Assembly (NCBI RefSeq): GCF_004762035.2
Contig: NZ_SIJK02000017.1
Location: 50,159-111,874 of the forward strand
DNA from: Candidatus Chloroploca mongolica
GTDB taxonomy: Bacteria > Chloroflexota > Chloroflexia > Chloroflexales > Chloroflexaceae
DNA: 61,716 bases
Reading direction: 5' to 3'
Shown: positions 45,838-53,978 of the stretch, piece after piece
Layout of the letters: each line of letters starts with the position of its first letter
Numbering within the stretch: the stretch's first letter is position 1
The notes under the pieces: generated by a model
What the model was told of the DNA's origin: nothing
Databases searched by the model: none
Seen by the model: only the letters and a program-made list of their open reading frames with translations
Program-made: the position numbers and the translations under genes

Positions 45838-45902
45838 GGCCGAAGCACCCGCCGCCGCGAGGTTCGCCGGGGGCGAACCTCGCGGCGGCGGGTGCTTCGG
45901 CC
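45838..45902. repeat. Perfect 31-bp inverted repeat with 3-nt loop
   Basis: Arms 45838-45868 and 45872-45902 are exact reverse complements, starting GGCCGAAGCACCCGCCGCCG, with a GGG loop. The stem is GC-rich and lies 35 bases before the replication-relaxation gene, in the 299-base gap after the ATPase. There is no T-run, so it is not a standard terminator; a replication, transfer or recombination site is possible. Confidence 0.92.
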
Positions 45903-46101
45903 TTACGTCGACGGCGTGCGCTGACTGCACGCTGGCGGGCCTGGCTCGGCTGACGATGTGACCGTCGCGTCGGCGGGTGCGCGAGACGAGTCGCGCTGCC
46001 TGCTTCTGCGATGCGGCTGCGCCAGGCTGAGCGCGGCGGCGAGGCGCGTCGCTCTGGGTGCCGGGCGGCGGGCGGGCCTGGGATGGCGGTGGTGAGCGCA
46101 T

Positions 46102-47160
46102 CTACGGGGGAGCCTGTCGTCTCGCCGGTGGGCCGGGCACGGCGGGCGGGGTGACCGCTGGCCCGGCGGGCGAGCGGGATGTCTCGCGCGGCCGCCGTCC
46201 GCGATCCGGCTGGGCCATGCTGCGTTCGTCGGTGGGGTAGCGGCGTACCAGCGCGGCGACGTAGCAGGCGTTGATCAGGGGGTGGACGCCGTAGCGCTGC
46301 TGGCTGAGTTGGGCGAGGTGTTGGTCGGCGGGGAGGGTGCGTGGGCACTGCGCCAGGTGCTCGGCGTCGTGTTGCGCGCGGCGAGTCGCGACGGCGCGCA
46401 GGCGTTCGATCAGGTGCTGGATCGCGGCCCAGGCCTGATCGCTCAACTCGCCCGTCCTCGTTCCGTGCCCCTCGGCGACCAGTGCGGCGCGGTGTTCCTG
46501 GTGGAGGGCGCTGAGCCATGCGTGGGCCACCGCGCGATAGACGGTCTCGGGCAGCAGGTCTGGGTGGGTCGCCAGGGCTTCGCGGACGCCCTGCTCCAGC
46601 GCTTCGAGGGTGGCTAGGTCGAGCGCTTCGGCGGGCGAGGCGGGCGTGAAGGGGGGGCGCGCGGTCGGGGGGTGCGCGGGGGCGGGCTGCTCGGGCGGGC
46701 GTTCGCGGGGGATGGCCGACATCAGGCCCATGTCGCGGCGTTCCACGGGGAAACGAATGAGCAGCTCTTCGCGGGGTTTGACGCCGGTGAAGTCTTCGGG
46801 TTGAAGCCCCTGGTTGGCGTAGGCATTGACCAGGTCGCGGGTGTCGTCGCGCACGCCGCTCGTCAGGCACATGCCGCCGATCACGTTCAGCACGATGCCG
46901 CCCAGCTTTTCGCCCAGTTGGTTCAAGCCCTGGTGCGCACCGATCAGGCCGACGCCCATCGAGCGGGTGCGCGTCCACATGCGCTCGGCGTCTTCGGCGC
47001 GCTCGGCCTTCACGAACATTTGCACCTCGTCGACAAAGAGCGGCCAGTCCCAGCGCTGCTCCGGGTCAGTTTCGTCCTGCTGGGCGAAGGTCGCGCTGAC
47101 GATGCTCTGGAAGAGTGCCGCCCCCACCCGGCTCGCGCACCCGGCCAGGCAGCGCAACAA
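46102..47160 (-). pseudogene. 5'-truncated conjugative-transfer ATPase (TraG/VirD4-type)
   Basis: The C-terminal ~350 residues are an element-transfer ATPase: WPLFVDEVQMFVKAERAEDAERMWTRTRSMGVGLIGAHQGLNQL contains Walker B and the sensor region, and LTSGVRDDTRDLVNAYANQGL follows. The Walker A half is absent. Homology begins near GCASRVGAALFQSIV (about 47155), and the upstream frame is unrelated AT/GC repeat sequence. It ends with a Pro/Arg-rich tail. It would have pumped DNA in conjugation; here it is dead. Confidence 0.78.
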
Positions 47161-47235
47161 CGGGTAAGATCTTTCGTGAGGCAACGAGCCCCGACAAAGT
47201 AAGATTCTCTCGTGAGGCAGAACGGGCGGCAAATC
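47161..47235. repeat. Imperfect direct repeat at the truncation point
   Basis: GTAAGATCTTTCGTGAGGCA (about 47163-47182) and GTAAGATTCTCTCGTGAGGCA-like sequence (about 47200-47219) are spaced 37 bases apart directly at the broken end of the conjugation ATPase. They could be transposon-end binding sites. Apart from these, 47161-47390 shows nothing. Confidence 0.5.
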
Positions 47236-47392
47236 TAGTTGACATTTAACACCGCCACACACGCCCGGAAGTCTGATTGCCCGCGCGGCCCGTGCCCTCC
47301 GCCCGGCCGCGCCACCCGAACCGCCGGGGTGGGTCAAAAGCAACCCGGCGATCTGGGTCAAAAATAAACCGGCCTTGACAGCGGGGCGCTTC

Positions 47393-47421
47393 TTGAGCGA
47401 TTGAAAGCATTTGGGTATAAT
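47393..47421 (+). promoter_or_regulatory. Sigma-70-type promoter for a candidate ncRNA
   Basis: TTGAGC (47393-47398), 17-base spacer, TATAAT (47416-47421, consensus). The expected start is at about 47428, exactly at the base of the terminal helix of the structured segment behind it. No ATG-started gene follows on the plus strand. Confidence 0.65.
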
Positions 47422-47426
47422 CAATA

Positions 47427-47556
47427 CCCTCGCCAAGATGGGCACCTCGTAAGACGGTAGTCAGCAAAGTGGGGAACAAGACCCACGGCCTCGGTCGCTT
47501 CTTTTCGCGTTTAGCGGGTAAAATGGAGCCGCTCGCGGTATGATTGTGGCGAGGGC
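47427..47556 (+). ncRNA. Candidate structured small RNA, about 130 nt
   Basis: A perfect 9-bp terminal helix (CCCTCGCCA 47427-47435 with TGGCGAGGG 47547-47555) closes a 111-base interior with hairpins GTGGG/CCCAC (47469-47486) and AGCGG/CCGCT (47513-47533). A consensus promoter places the transcript's first base at the helix. No T-run terminator follows; the flank is AT-rich. I do not recognise it as 6S, SRP, RNase P or tmRNA. It lies convergent to the injection system operon. Confidence 0.42.
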
Positions 47557-47568
47557 ATTATAACTCAA

Positions 47569-48093
47569 TTATTCGAATATTACTTTGTATGTAACATAGG
47601 CTGGTTTTTCAGATTGAATAATTTGTTCAATTAGAACACGGTAACGCTCACTCTGGTGCGGGGCGCGTATGTGCAGATGAAAGGGATGCAGGTGCTCGTC
47701 GACGGTGAAACCAGTCAGACCAGTCGCAATTTCGAGAAACTGGCACAGTCCGTATGCTGTCCCCCGCCAGCGTGACAGATGGGCGGCATTCGCAATCAAA
47801 TTGCGCAATCGAGCGATGCCGCTTGGAAAAGGCGGTGATACCGCTGATCCTGGTGAGCGTTCAGGATCAGGTATCGTTACCAACCATCCCAGATCAACCC
47901 AGTAAGCCAGAAAAGGGACAAAATAGTTGGGGGCACGGTAGGGATCAAAATAGGCATCCAGATTAGCCAGCACTGCTTCCGACGGTTCGTGCAAGGCTTC
48001 CATCGCAGCCAACACGCCAGCCAGCATGCTATCTGACCGCATGGTGCGCTGAAAGACACCCGGAAGAAGCTGGATAAGCTCATTCTGTTTCAT
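47569..48093 (-). CDS. Contractile injection system baseplate protein (phage tail protein I-like)
   Basis: A 174-residue protein of the P2 gpI/Pvc12-like group: ELIQLLPGVFQRT at the start and NLIANAAHLSRWRGTAYGLCQFLEIATGLTGFTV are typical of this baseplate wedge component. It is the last gene of the operon and overlaps the gpJ-like gene by 14 bases. Normally genes for tail fibre, tape measure and AAA+ ATPase would follow, but the operon ends here next to the ncRNA candidate and element debris. The sequence looks intact. Confidence 0.82.
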   Translation of the reverse strand: MKQNELIQLLPGVFQRTMRSDSMLAGVLAAMEALHEPSEAVLANLDAYFDPYRAPNYFVPFLAYWVDLGWLVTIPDPERSPGSAVSPPFPSGIARLRNLIANAAHLSRWRGTAYGLCQFLEIATGLTGFTVDEHLHPFHLHIRAPHQSERYRVLIEQIIQSEKPAYVTYKVIFE

Positions 48094-50641
48094 GTTCGCT
48101 CACCACGATAACTTCATGATTACCTGAGCAAAAAAGCCAGCTTTCTGGCAGAGCGACTTTTTCAGTAAATTCTGTATGTGATACACGGTTATATGTAACA
48201 CCTTTATCAGCACTTCCAAAGACGCCGTCACTCCCACTTGCAAGTACAAAATGGGCATCAGGTACAACAGCCACACTATCGATTGGCTGAAAGCGTGCTC
48301 GATCGCGCAAAGGCAAACCACAGCTAACATCAGGCGTTTCCCACTCTGGCATCTGCTTCGCCCGATCCAGACGTAGTACTCCGCTACGGTGTGAGCCAGC
48401 AAGTACGGTGGTACCGGCAAAAGCAAATGCACGACAACTTCCTCCCGACCAGCCACGCCCAAATGGTTGCCAGCCACCTGCACTATTCATATCCCACATA
48501 AAACAGCCTTTGCCAGGATCGTCCCCACCTGCCGACGCTGTGCCCGCCCACAAGTATGCGTTGGGGCCTTCAGATTGCACAGCCAGGGTGCGGATATCTT
48601 CACCCTCCAGTCCAATTGAGGCAAACGAGGCTGGCATCCCACCCTGGCGGGAAAGAAATACCCCGCTCTGACCCTGTGCTGCCACAGCCACACTGACCTC
48701 ACCACGCAGATTCTGCGCCGTAGCAAGCGCAAAAAAGCCCTGATGCTGCTTTGATGGATTGACGAGAATCTGGACGGGACTGGCATCCGGGTGCAATGTT
48801 TGTTCATACAGCCCACCATCAGTTGCCATCATGATCACAGGTATGCCCTCACGGGGAACCCAGACACAATCTTGCACATCAAAGGTTAGCATAAAACCGG
48901 ACTCCCACATTTCGCCGCAATCACGTGAGATATAGAGACGCGAACCGCTTTCATCTTCACGCTGCGTAATGACGGCGACCAGGCCAGCATGGGTAGGGTG
49001 GGTACGCACCAGCCTGACCTGTTCGTCAGAAAAATGTCTGACTGACTCCCAGCCGTTCCCATCATTCAGTGAACGGAACAGGCGTGAGCTGCTGCTCGCA
49101 TACCATGTGCGTGGTTGGAACACATCAGCAGCAAGCGAACGTACATGGGCATTGGGCACATCATCAACAATCAGTTTCACCTGATCGACCCACCGTACCC
49201 CCGGCTCGGCCAGGGCAATATCATAGATATGAGACGCACGCAACGCCTGGCCAAACGGCCACCCGGCTGGATTGATCTGCGTCGGGAGAGGATTGATCGT
49301 CTCGTAGAGGCGGTGAAGCACACGCTGCTGCACTGACGCTAGGTTTTCTTCGCGGCGCACAACAATGCGGAGACTGACACGCAAGCTTTTGTAATGGGCC
49401 CAGTTGACCAGGCACGTTGTGCCAAGCGGCCGACGCTGATCCAACTCCTTCTGGATCTGTTCACACGCTGCGGCTGTTTCATGGGCTTGCAGCGTAGCCA
49501 CATCAACCCGCTGCCCATCCTGTTGCGCAAGATATGGTACCAGCAGCACTTCTACAGTTCCGGGCGCTGCATGTGTCCAGAGGGAGGCGCGGGCAAAGGC
49601 TTTAGCACGCGCGAGTGTGCGTGAACTAGACAGGGCGAGCAGTTCAAAATCACGAGCCGTAACCGCGCGTTGCAGAGAATGCAACTCTTGTGGCCCACGA
49701 ATTAACGCATTCTCAAGGGTCTCTGCTGAGCGTCCACCAGTTGCGGCAGATGGATTGGTAACTTCTACTCCAGGTATGGCATCTTTCAACACCGTCAGCG
49801 TATTAGCAGGCACATTGCCTGCCAACCCACCACCGCGGCGATACCACAGGCGAACCTCGCGATTTGCTATGGGCAAGGCAGCCAGCATGCGCGGCTGGGC
49901 TTCGAGCAACCCTGCGTCCCAGCGCGTACGGCCTGCCGGGGCAAAAGTAATGCGACCCTGCAGCCGATCGGCTACATAGACAAATCCATCGGAACCTAGA
50001 TTCGCAAACGTCTGGACTTCGCGCCAGATCCGATATGTTTTTCCGTTGTACTGAAGTGCGGGAACGCGGTCACTCAGATCTTCCTGCGGCGTTTCTGTCC
50101 CCACAACAAGATCCAGATCATCACCCGTAGGGGCAATAATAGGCGGGTGCCTTGCAGACACCACAAACTGCGGCAAGCCTGTCCCCATCCCTGCCAATTC
50201 AGCTGCAACCAGATCACAGTGAAAGGCCAGCACACGCCCTTCGTGTTCGCCTACCTGAAGGGTGATCGTATGGACTGTAGAAAAGATTGGTGGCTCACTT
50301 CCGCCTGCCGTGCGGTTAAGGGTGACCCGTGTTCCACGGGGAATCTCAAGTGGCACATCAGTCTGGTTGCGCTTGAAGTGTAATTCAACCCGTGCGGCAG
50401 ATGGTGGCTGGAGGTGTACGCCCATCAAGCTCAGAAACTCAATATAGGCCTTGTTGGGCAAACGATTGAGTCGATAGATCATCGTTTCGGTCAAGTGCGC
50501 AAACAACTCCAGCAGCACAATACCCGGATCTCCCGGAGACAGATCTGTCCACTGGGGACATGTTTGCGCAATACGCTGTTTGGCTTGCTCAACCAGCGTA
50601 CGGAAATCACGATCATCCAGGTTAGGCGATGACAGGGACAT
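48080..50641 (-). CDS. Baseplate assembly protein J-like, fused to Asp-box beta-propeller
   Basis: An 853-residue protein. Residues 1-500 are a gp6/Pvc11-type baseplate J protein (DLSPGDPGIVLLELFAHLTE..., YRLNRLPNKAYIEFLSLMGV). From about 510 there is a BNR/Asp-box propeller with repeated S-x-D-x-G-x-x-W type motifs (SLNDGNGWE, SRDCGEMWE, SADKGVTYN). Asp-box propellers occur in sialidases and glycan-binding proteins, so the C-terminal half may be an exposed surface-binding part of the baseplate. The gene overlaps the gp25 gene (50641) and the tail-I gene. Confidence 0.85.
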   Translation of the reverse strand: MSLSSPNLDDRDFRTLVEQAKQRIAQTCPQWTDLSPGDPGIVLLELFAHLTETMIYRLNRLPNKAYIEFLSLMGVHLQPPSAARVELHFKRNQTDVPLEIPRGTRVTLNRTAGGSEPPIFSTVHTITLQVGEHEGRVLAFHCDLVAAELAGMGTGLPQFVVSARHPPIIAPTGDDLDLVVGTETPQEDLSDRVPALQYNGKTYRIWREVQTFANLGSDGFVYVADRLQGRITFAPAGRTRWDAGLLEAQPRMLAALPIANREVRLWYRRGGGLAGNVPANTLTVLKDAIPGVEVTNPSAATGGRSAETLENALIRGPQELHSLQRAVTARDFELLALSSSRTLARAKAFARASLWTHAAPGTVEVLLVPYLAQQDGQRVDVATLQAHETAAACEQIQKELDQRRPLGTTCLVNWAHYKSLRVSLRIVVRREENLASVQQRVLHRLYETINPLPTQINPAGWPFGQALRASHIYDIALAEPGVRWVDQVKLIVDDVPNAHVRSLAADVFQPRTWYASSSSRLFRSLNDGNGWESVRHFSDEQVRLVRTHPTHAGLVAVITQREDESGSRLYISRDCGEMWESGFMLTFDVQDCVWVPREGIPVIMMATDGGLYEQTLHPDASPVQILVNPSKQHQGFFALATAQNLRGEVSVAVAAQGQSGVFLSRQGGMPASFASIGLEGEDIRTLAVQSEGPNAYLWAGTASAGGDDPGKGCFMWDMNSAGGWQPFGRGWSGGSCRAFAFAGTTVLAGSHRSGVLRLDRAKQMPEWETPDVSCGLPLRDRARFQPIDSVAVVPDAHFVLASGSDGVFGSADKGVTYNRVSHTEFTEKVALPESWLFCSGNHEVIVVSEHETE

Positions 50642-51075
50642 TAGAAATCCTCTCCTGCCAGATGTATCGAAACGACCAGATGCTCAATCTGTCGGGTCGC
50701 CCGGACACGGTAATCCAGGATTATCAAGAGCCGATCAGGTTCCAGATGATGGCGTTGCGCATCAATATGCACAATCTCGATACGCGGTTCCCAGCGTTCC
50801 AGAGCACTCCGCACATAATAGATAGCCAGGCCAGCCGCAGTTTCATCATTAGGGGAAAAGACAAGGCGGTGCAATAAACAGCCATAATCTGGTCGCATTA
50901 CCCGCTCACCAGGGATCGTCGAGAGGAGCAGCAAGATAGCCTGGCGTACGCTCGCATCACCTGAGACCATCGCCACACCACCCTGATCGTTGACTTGCAA
51001 CCCGGCGGATGGATCCATTACATCCATACCAGGAACGACAAAGCGCCAGGCCTGGTAGCGTGAACCAGCTGTCAT
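50641..51075 (-). CDS. Baseplate wedge protein gp25-like
   Basis: A 144-residue GPW/gp25 family protein with the conserved VRQAILLLLSTIPGERVMRPDYGC block. gp25 nucleates sheath assembly on the baseplate in phage T4 and its relatives (Pvc9-like). It follows the PAAR-like gene without gap and overlaps the gpJ-like gene by one base. Confidence 0.88.
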   Translation of the reverse strand: MTAGSRYQAWRFVVPGMDVMDPSAGLQVNDQGGVAMVSGDASVRQAILLLLSTIPGERVMRPDYGCLLHRLVFSPNDETAAGLAIYYVRSALERWEPRIEIVHIDAQRHHLEPDRLLIILDYRVRATRQIEHLVVSIHLAGEDF

Positions 51076-51417
51076 CTATGTTCCCTCCCTGACCAGATCC
51101 TGACCAGCGCGTCGTACGTGATACTCTACAATGCCTGGTGGAGTACCATCAGTCAAACCAATGACCGTATCCAAACAGACCTGTTTCCCCTGGATGCGCA
51201 CCAGGTCAGAATAGCCCTGTTTCACGGCCAGAGTGGTTGTACACGGCTTGATCGTCGGCCCGATATTTGGGCATCCGACAATTGTCTGGCTTTCAGGATT
51301 AGTTGCGACCAGTACGCGGCGATGGGCAATAGTGACCAGATCCTGGGTTGGCTTATGGTTCACTATACCCAATTCATGCGCACATACCAGCACACCATCC
51401 TCACTCAAGAAATACAT
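51076..51417 (-). CDS. Spike-tip protein (PAAR-like)
   Basis: A 113-residue protein with HELGIVNHKPTQDLVTIAHRRVLVATNPE, CPNIGPTIKPCTTTL and a C-terminal TPPGIVEYHVRRAGQ, matching the PAAR-like tip family that caps the spike in environmental contractile systems. ATG 51417 is set by GAGG seven bases upstream; a TTG at 51459 is less likely. It lies between the VgrG-like spike and gp25, as in known loci. Confidence 0.82.
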   Translation of the reverse strand: MYFLSEDGVLVCAHELGIVNHKPTQDLVTIAHRRVLVATNPESQTIVGCPNIGPTIKPCTTTLAVKQGYSDLVRIQGKQVCLDTVIGLTDGTPPGIVEYHVRRAGQDLVREGT

Positions 51418-51445
51418 GTATATGCCTCTTTGCTCATCAGGCAAC

Positions 51446-52966
51446 TCACCCTCGTTCAAAGTTAATAAACTGCCCTCGAATTGTCACTAATCGACCTGGT
51501 GCTTCCAGGTCAAGGTCAGTTGCAGCATGCAGCAGCAATTTTTCTGGCGACAGCTCCAGATAGCTGCCGTCACTATTTTCGAGGCGGATCAAGTTGCCGA
51601 CATCGTCAAGCCTGATGCGCTGACCGCCACGAGTCAGCAGCGTATACTGTCGAACACTACGCTCATTAATCCCACTATCAGGTACGCCGCCCATGCCATA
51701 CAACCCACCCAGCACAATGCCCTGCGCTGGATCTTCATGGGGCAACAGGACAAGCACATGATCGCCCACATCCGGAAGGGCCATCAAGCCTTTGTTTTGA
51801 CCAGCGGCAATCGCCAGAACACCCAGCCATTCGCTCTCAACATCATTGTAGGTAGGGAAAACGATACGCACACGCCCCAGATGATCGGGATCATCAACTC
51901 GACTTACAATGCCAATTGTCGTCACTGTGCTATGCGGGCGTGGAGCGGGCATAGGAGGCATTGTTGACAATTCAGACACAAAGCCCATCTGATGATCAAT
52001 GGTATGCTTGACCGCAGTCAATACGTATGTCCCGGCAAGATGATCATCGACACCACGCACCTCAACTGGGGTACCTGGCTGCAAGCGGGTATCGCCATCC
52101 GCTATGCCCCAGAACGTCACTTCACGTGCAGTTTGCCGATCCAGTTCAGCGCATGCCATTGCTTCAGTATGGCTGTTGTCTTGCGTTACCTCATCTACCA
52201 TCGTGCGAATACCATTGCCACCAACCTGATCAGGGAGCACCTCAGCCCTGACTGATCTTCTGCTCCGCGGCGTAGTCGCACTCGCCGTAAACTGTTCAAT
52301 GCGCAAGGGATTCCAGCCTAGCGTCTCAACCACACGGCAGGCTGGATCTCCATTCAATTCAATGCGAGCCTCAAACAGGGTCTCACGCAAGATAAGGGGC
52401 ACAGCTTCGCCGATACCTGCCAGCGTCAACAAATGCAGCACATGCTCACGCACCACCACATAGAGACCACAGGCGTCGGCAATTGTGGTCAATAATTCTA
52501 AATCAGATTGGCGAGCCTGGATCCGTTGTTGCCAGAGTGGGCCATGTTCAGTGGCATCTACTGTTAATCCTATGTCAGCGACCAACTCTTGAGCTAGATC
52601 GTACAGGCTTACCTGCACATGACTGCGCACAGACTGGCGCTTGCGTAGGCGATGCAACAAATCGTACCCACGCACACGTAGTTCACGCCCACCCGCTGGA
52701 TCATAGGTATATTCGAGCGCCGTGATCTCGCCCACGAATAGAGGATCACGCTGATCAGGCACACGGATGCGCAGCGAGGTACCGGGGGCAAGGCGGTGTG
52801 CGGCACTCAGATGCTGGGGAGGGTCAACAAATACCAGTTCACATTGGCACGGCAAGGACAGTTGCTGCTGTACCATGATGGCCTGCAATGTGTGTGTATC
52901 TTGAGACGGCATTTCAATGCCGTTTAATTCTATTTTTACATGTGGTCTATAGATACGTTTTTGCAT
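51446..52966 (-). CDS. VgrG/gp27-gp5-like spike (Pvc8 family)
   Basis: A 506-residue hub-spike protein. The N-terminal ~340 residues resemble gp27/baseplate hub (VELNGIE..., FVGEITALEYTYD). A phage_base_V OB domain sits at about 355-460 (VSRVDDPDHLGRVRIVFPTYNDVESEWL...LPDVGDHVLVLL). It forms the needle tip base carrying PAAR. No good ribosome site precedes ATG 52966; the upstream gap is very AT-rich with a 23-bp hairpin, and an internal promoter or RNA signal there is possible. Confidence 0.88.
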   Translation of the reverse strand: MQKRIYRPHVKIELNGIEMPSQDTHTLQAIMVQQQLSLPCQCELVFVDPPQHLSAAHRLAPGTSLRIRVPDQRDPLFVGEITALEYTYDPAGGRELRVRGYDLLHRLRKRQSVRSHVQVSLYDLAQELVADIGLTVDATEHGPLWQQRIQARQSDLELLTTIADACGLYVVVREHVLHLLTLAGIGEAVPLILRETLFEARIELNGDPACRVVETLGWNPLRIEQFTASATTPRSRRSVRAEVLPDQVGGNGIRTMVDEVTQDNSHTEAMACAELDRQTAREVTFWGIADGDTRLQPGTPVEVRGVDDHLAGTYVLTAVKHTIDHQMGFVSELSTMPPMPAPRPHSTVTTIGIVSRVDDPDHLGRVRIVFPTYNDVESEWLGVLAIAAGQNKGLMALPDVGDHVLVLLPHEDPAQGIVLGGLYGMGGVPDSGINERSVRQYTLLTRGGQRIRLDDVGNLIRLENSDGSYLELSPEKLLLHAATDLDLEAPGRLVTIRGQFINFERG

Positions 52967-53062
52967 ATTTTATTTGTCACTTATTAGTTATAATATTCCA
53001 TATGGGTTTATTTATGTAGAGGGAGTTGCGCCCGGGGCTGATGAGTTTTAAGAATTAAATTC

Positions 53063-53116
53063 GGTAGTGCCGACTTCAGTCGGCTGAGCTAGAAGCCGAC
53101 TGAAGTCGGCACTACC
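53063..53116. repeat. Perfect 23-bp inverted repeat inside the injection operon
   Basis: Arms 53063-53085 and 53094-53116 are exact complements (GGTAGTGCCGACTTCAGTCG and its complement) with an 8-base loop. It is in the 202-base gap between spike and Pvc7-like genes, itself AT-rich. It could be a mobile palindrome or a processing site balancing expression. Confidence 0.85.
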
Positions 53117-53168
53117 ATATACCCAATTTAATATTGAATATTCATTAGCCCCGGAATTCCACCACGGG

Positions 53169-53975
53169 TCATTGTTGCTGACGTAAGGCAGCAAGGAGTG
53201 CAGACAGTGGTGGAAGACGCAGTATGCTGCCTGCAGTGATCCGCAATGGGTCTGCAATATCGTTAAAACAAGCAATCAGGCGCCACAGCGCGGCAGTTTG
53301 CATGTCCTGGTCAGCATATGATAGTGGTGCCTCCCCATAAAATCGCGATGCTACGACATATAATCGTTCACCGAGTTCTGGTTGATCGTCTGTACTGCCA
53401 GCTGTAGTTTCATACGAAGTTACATGCTCTACTAAGGCGTCAGGTCCAAGCATGGCCAATTCTTCTGGCGTTAAGGTGGCCTGAGAGGTGGACTGGCTGC
53501 CAGTCGGGCGCATAATGGGCTCACTGACCCGCACGAAGCGCATACGCAACCAGGAACGACCCGGTGCCCCTACCATCGTAAATTGCTCCAAACGCTCAGT
53601 CACGGCAGTGATGATGCCAGGGATGTTCCAGGCTTTGCCCCAGACAAACCGCACCTGTCGGAGTTGAGTGGTGCCATCTGCTGACAGCGTATTTTCGGTA
53701 AGGTTCCATAGAGGGCGAGTCAGGTCACGTACGTCATCAGTCTGAATTGAAGAGCCAGTCAGACTGACATCAAAGAGCAATGACAGTTCAAGCTCTGTGT
53801 GCCCACCACCCGTATAGATGAGCGGGTCGTCGGTCAGACCTGCACCAGTCAGTTGCCCACCTACCGACTGGCGTGTGCGGATGCCTGCCACACGTCGCAT
53901 CAATAACGTGTTGGGATTCAACAGACAACTGATCTGTTCACCAGTACTTTCGAGCAAAAAAACGACACGCTCCAT
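53169..53975 (-). CDS. Pvc7-like tube/LysM assembly protein
   Basis: A 268-residue protein. Its N-terminal half matches the contractile injection tube-like domain (ELELSLLFDVSLTGSSIQTDDVRDLTRPLWNL), and the C-terminus has a LysM-like segment (LYVVASRFYGEAPLSYADQDMQTAALWRLIACFNDIADPLRI). It is the counterpart of Afp7/Pvc7, placed as usual between tube and spike. Start ATG 53975 lies three bases after the previous stop. Confidence 0.8.
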   Translation of the reverse strand: MERVVFLLESTGEQISCLLNPNTLLMRRVAGIRTRQSVGGQLTGAGLTDDPLIYTGGGHTELELSLLFDVSLTGSSIQTDDVRDLTRPLWNLTENTLSADGTTQLRQVRFVWGKAWNIPGIITAVTERLEQFTMVGAPGRSWLRMRFVRVSEPIMRPTGSQSTSQATLTPEELAMLGPDALVEHVTSYETTAGSTDDQPELGERLYVVASRFYGEAPLSYADQDMQTAALWRLIACFNDIADPLRITAGSILRLPPLSALLAALRQQQ

Positions 53976-53978
53976 GCT

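Noticed and set aside
45803-46978. N-terminal extension of the replication-relaxation frame (720 residues in total)
   Set aside because: The extension is Arg/Pro-rich shadow of the transfer ATPase in another frame. A good ribosome site and family homology begin at 45802.
47427-47556. tRNA, 6S, SRP or tmRNA gene
   Set aside because: No cloverleaf, GGAAG/AGCAG or other class signature could be seen, so it is left as unclassified candidate RNA.
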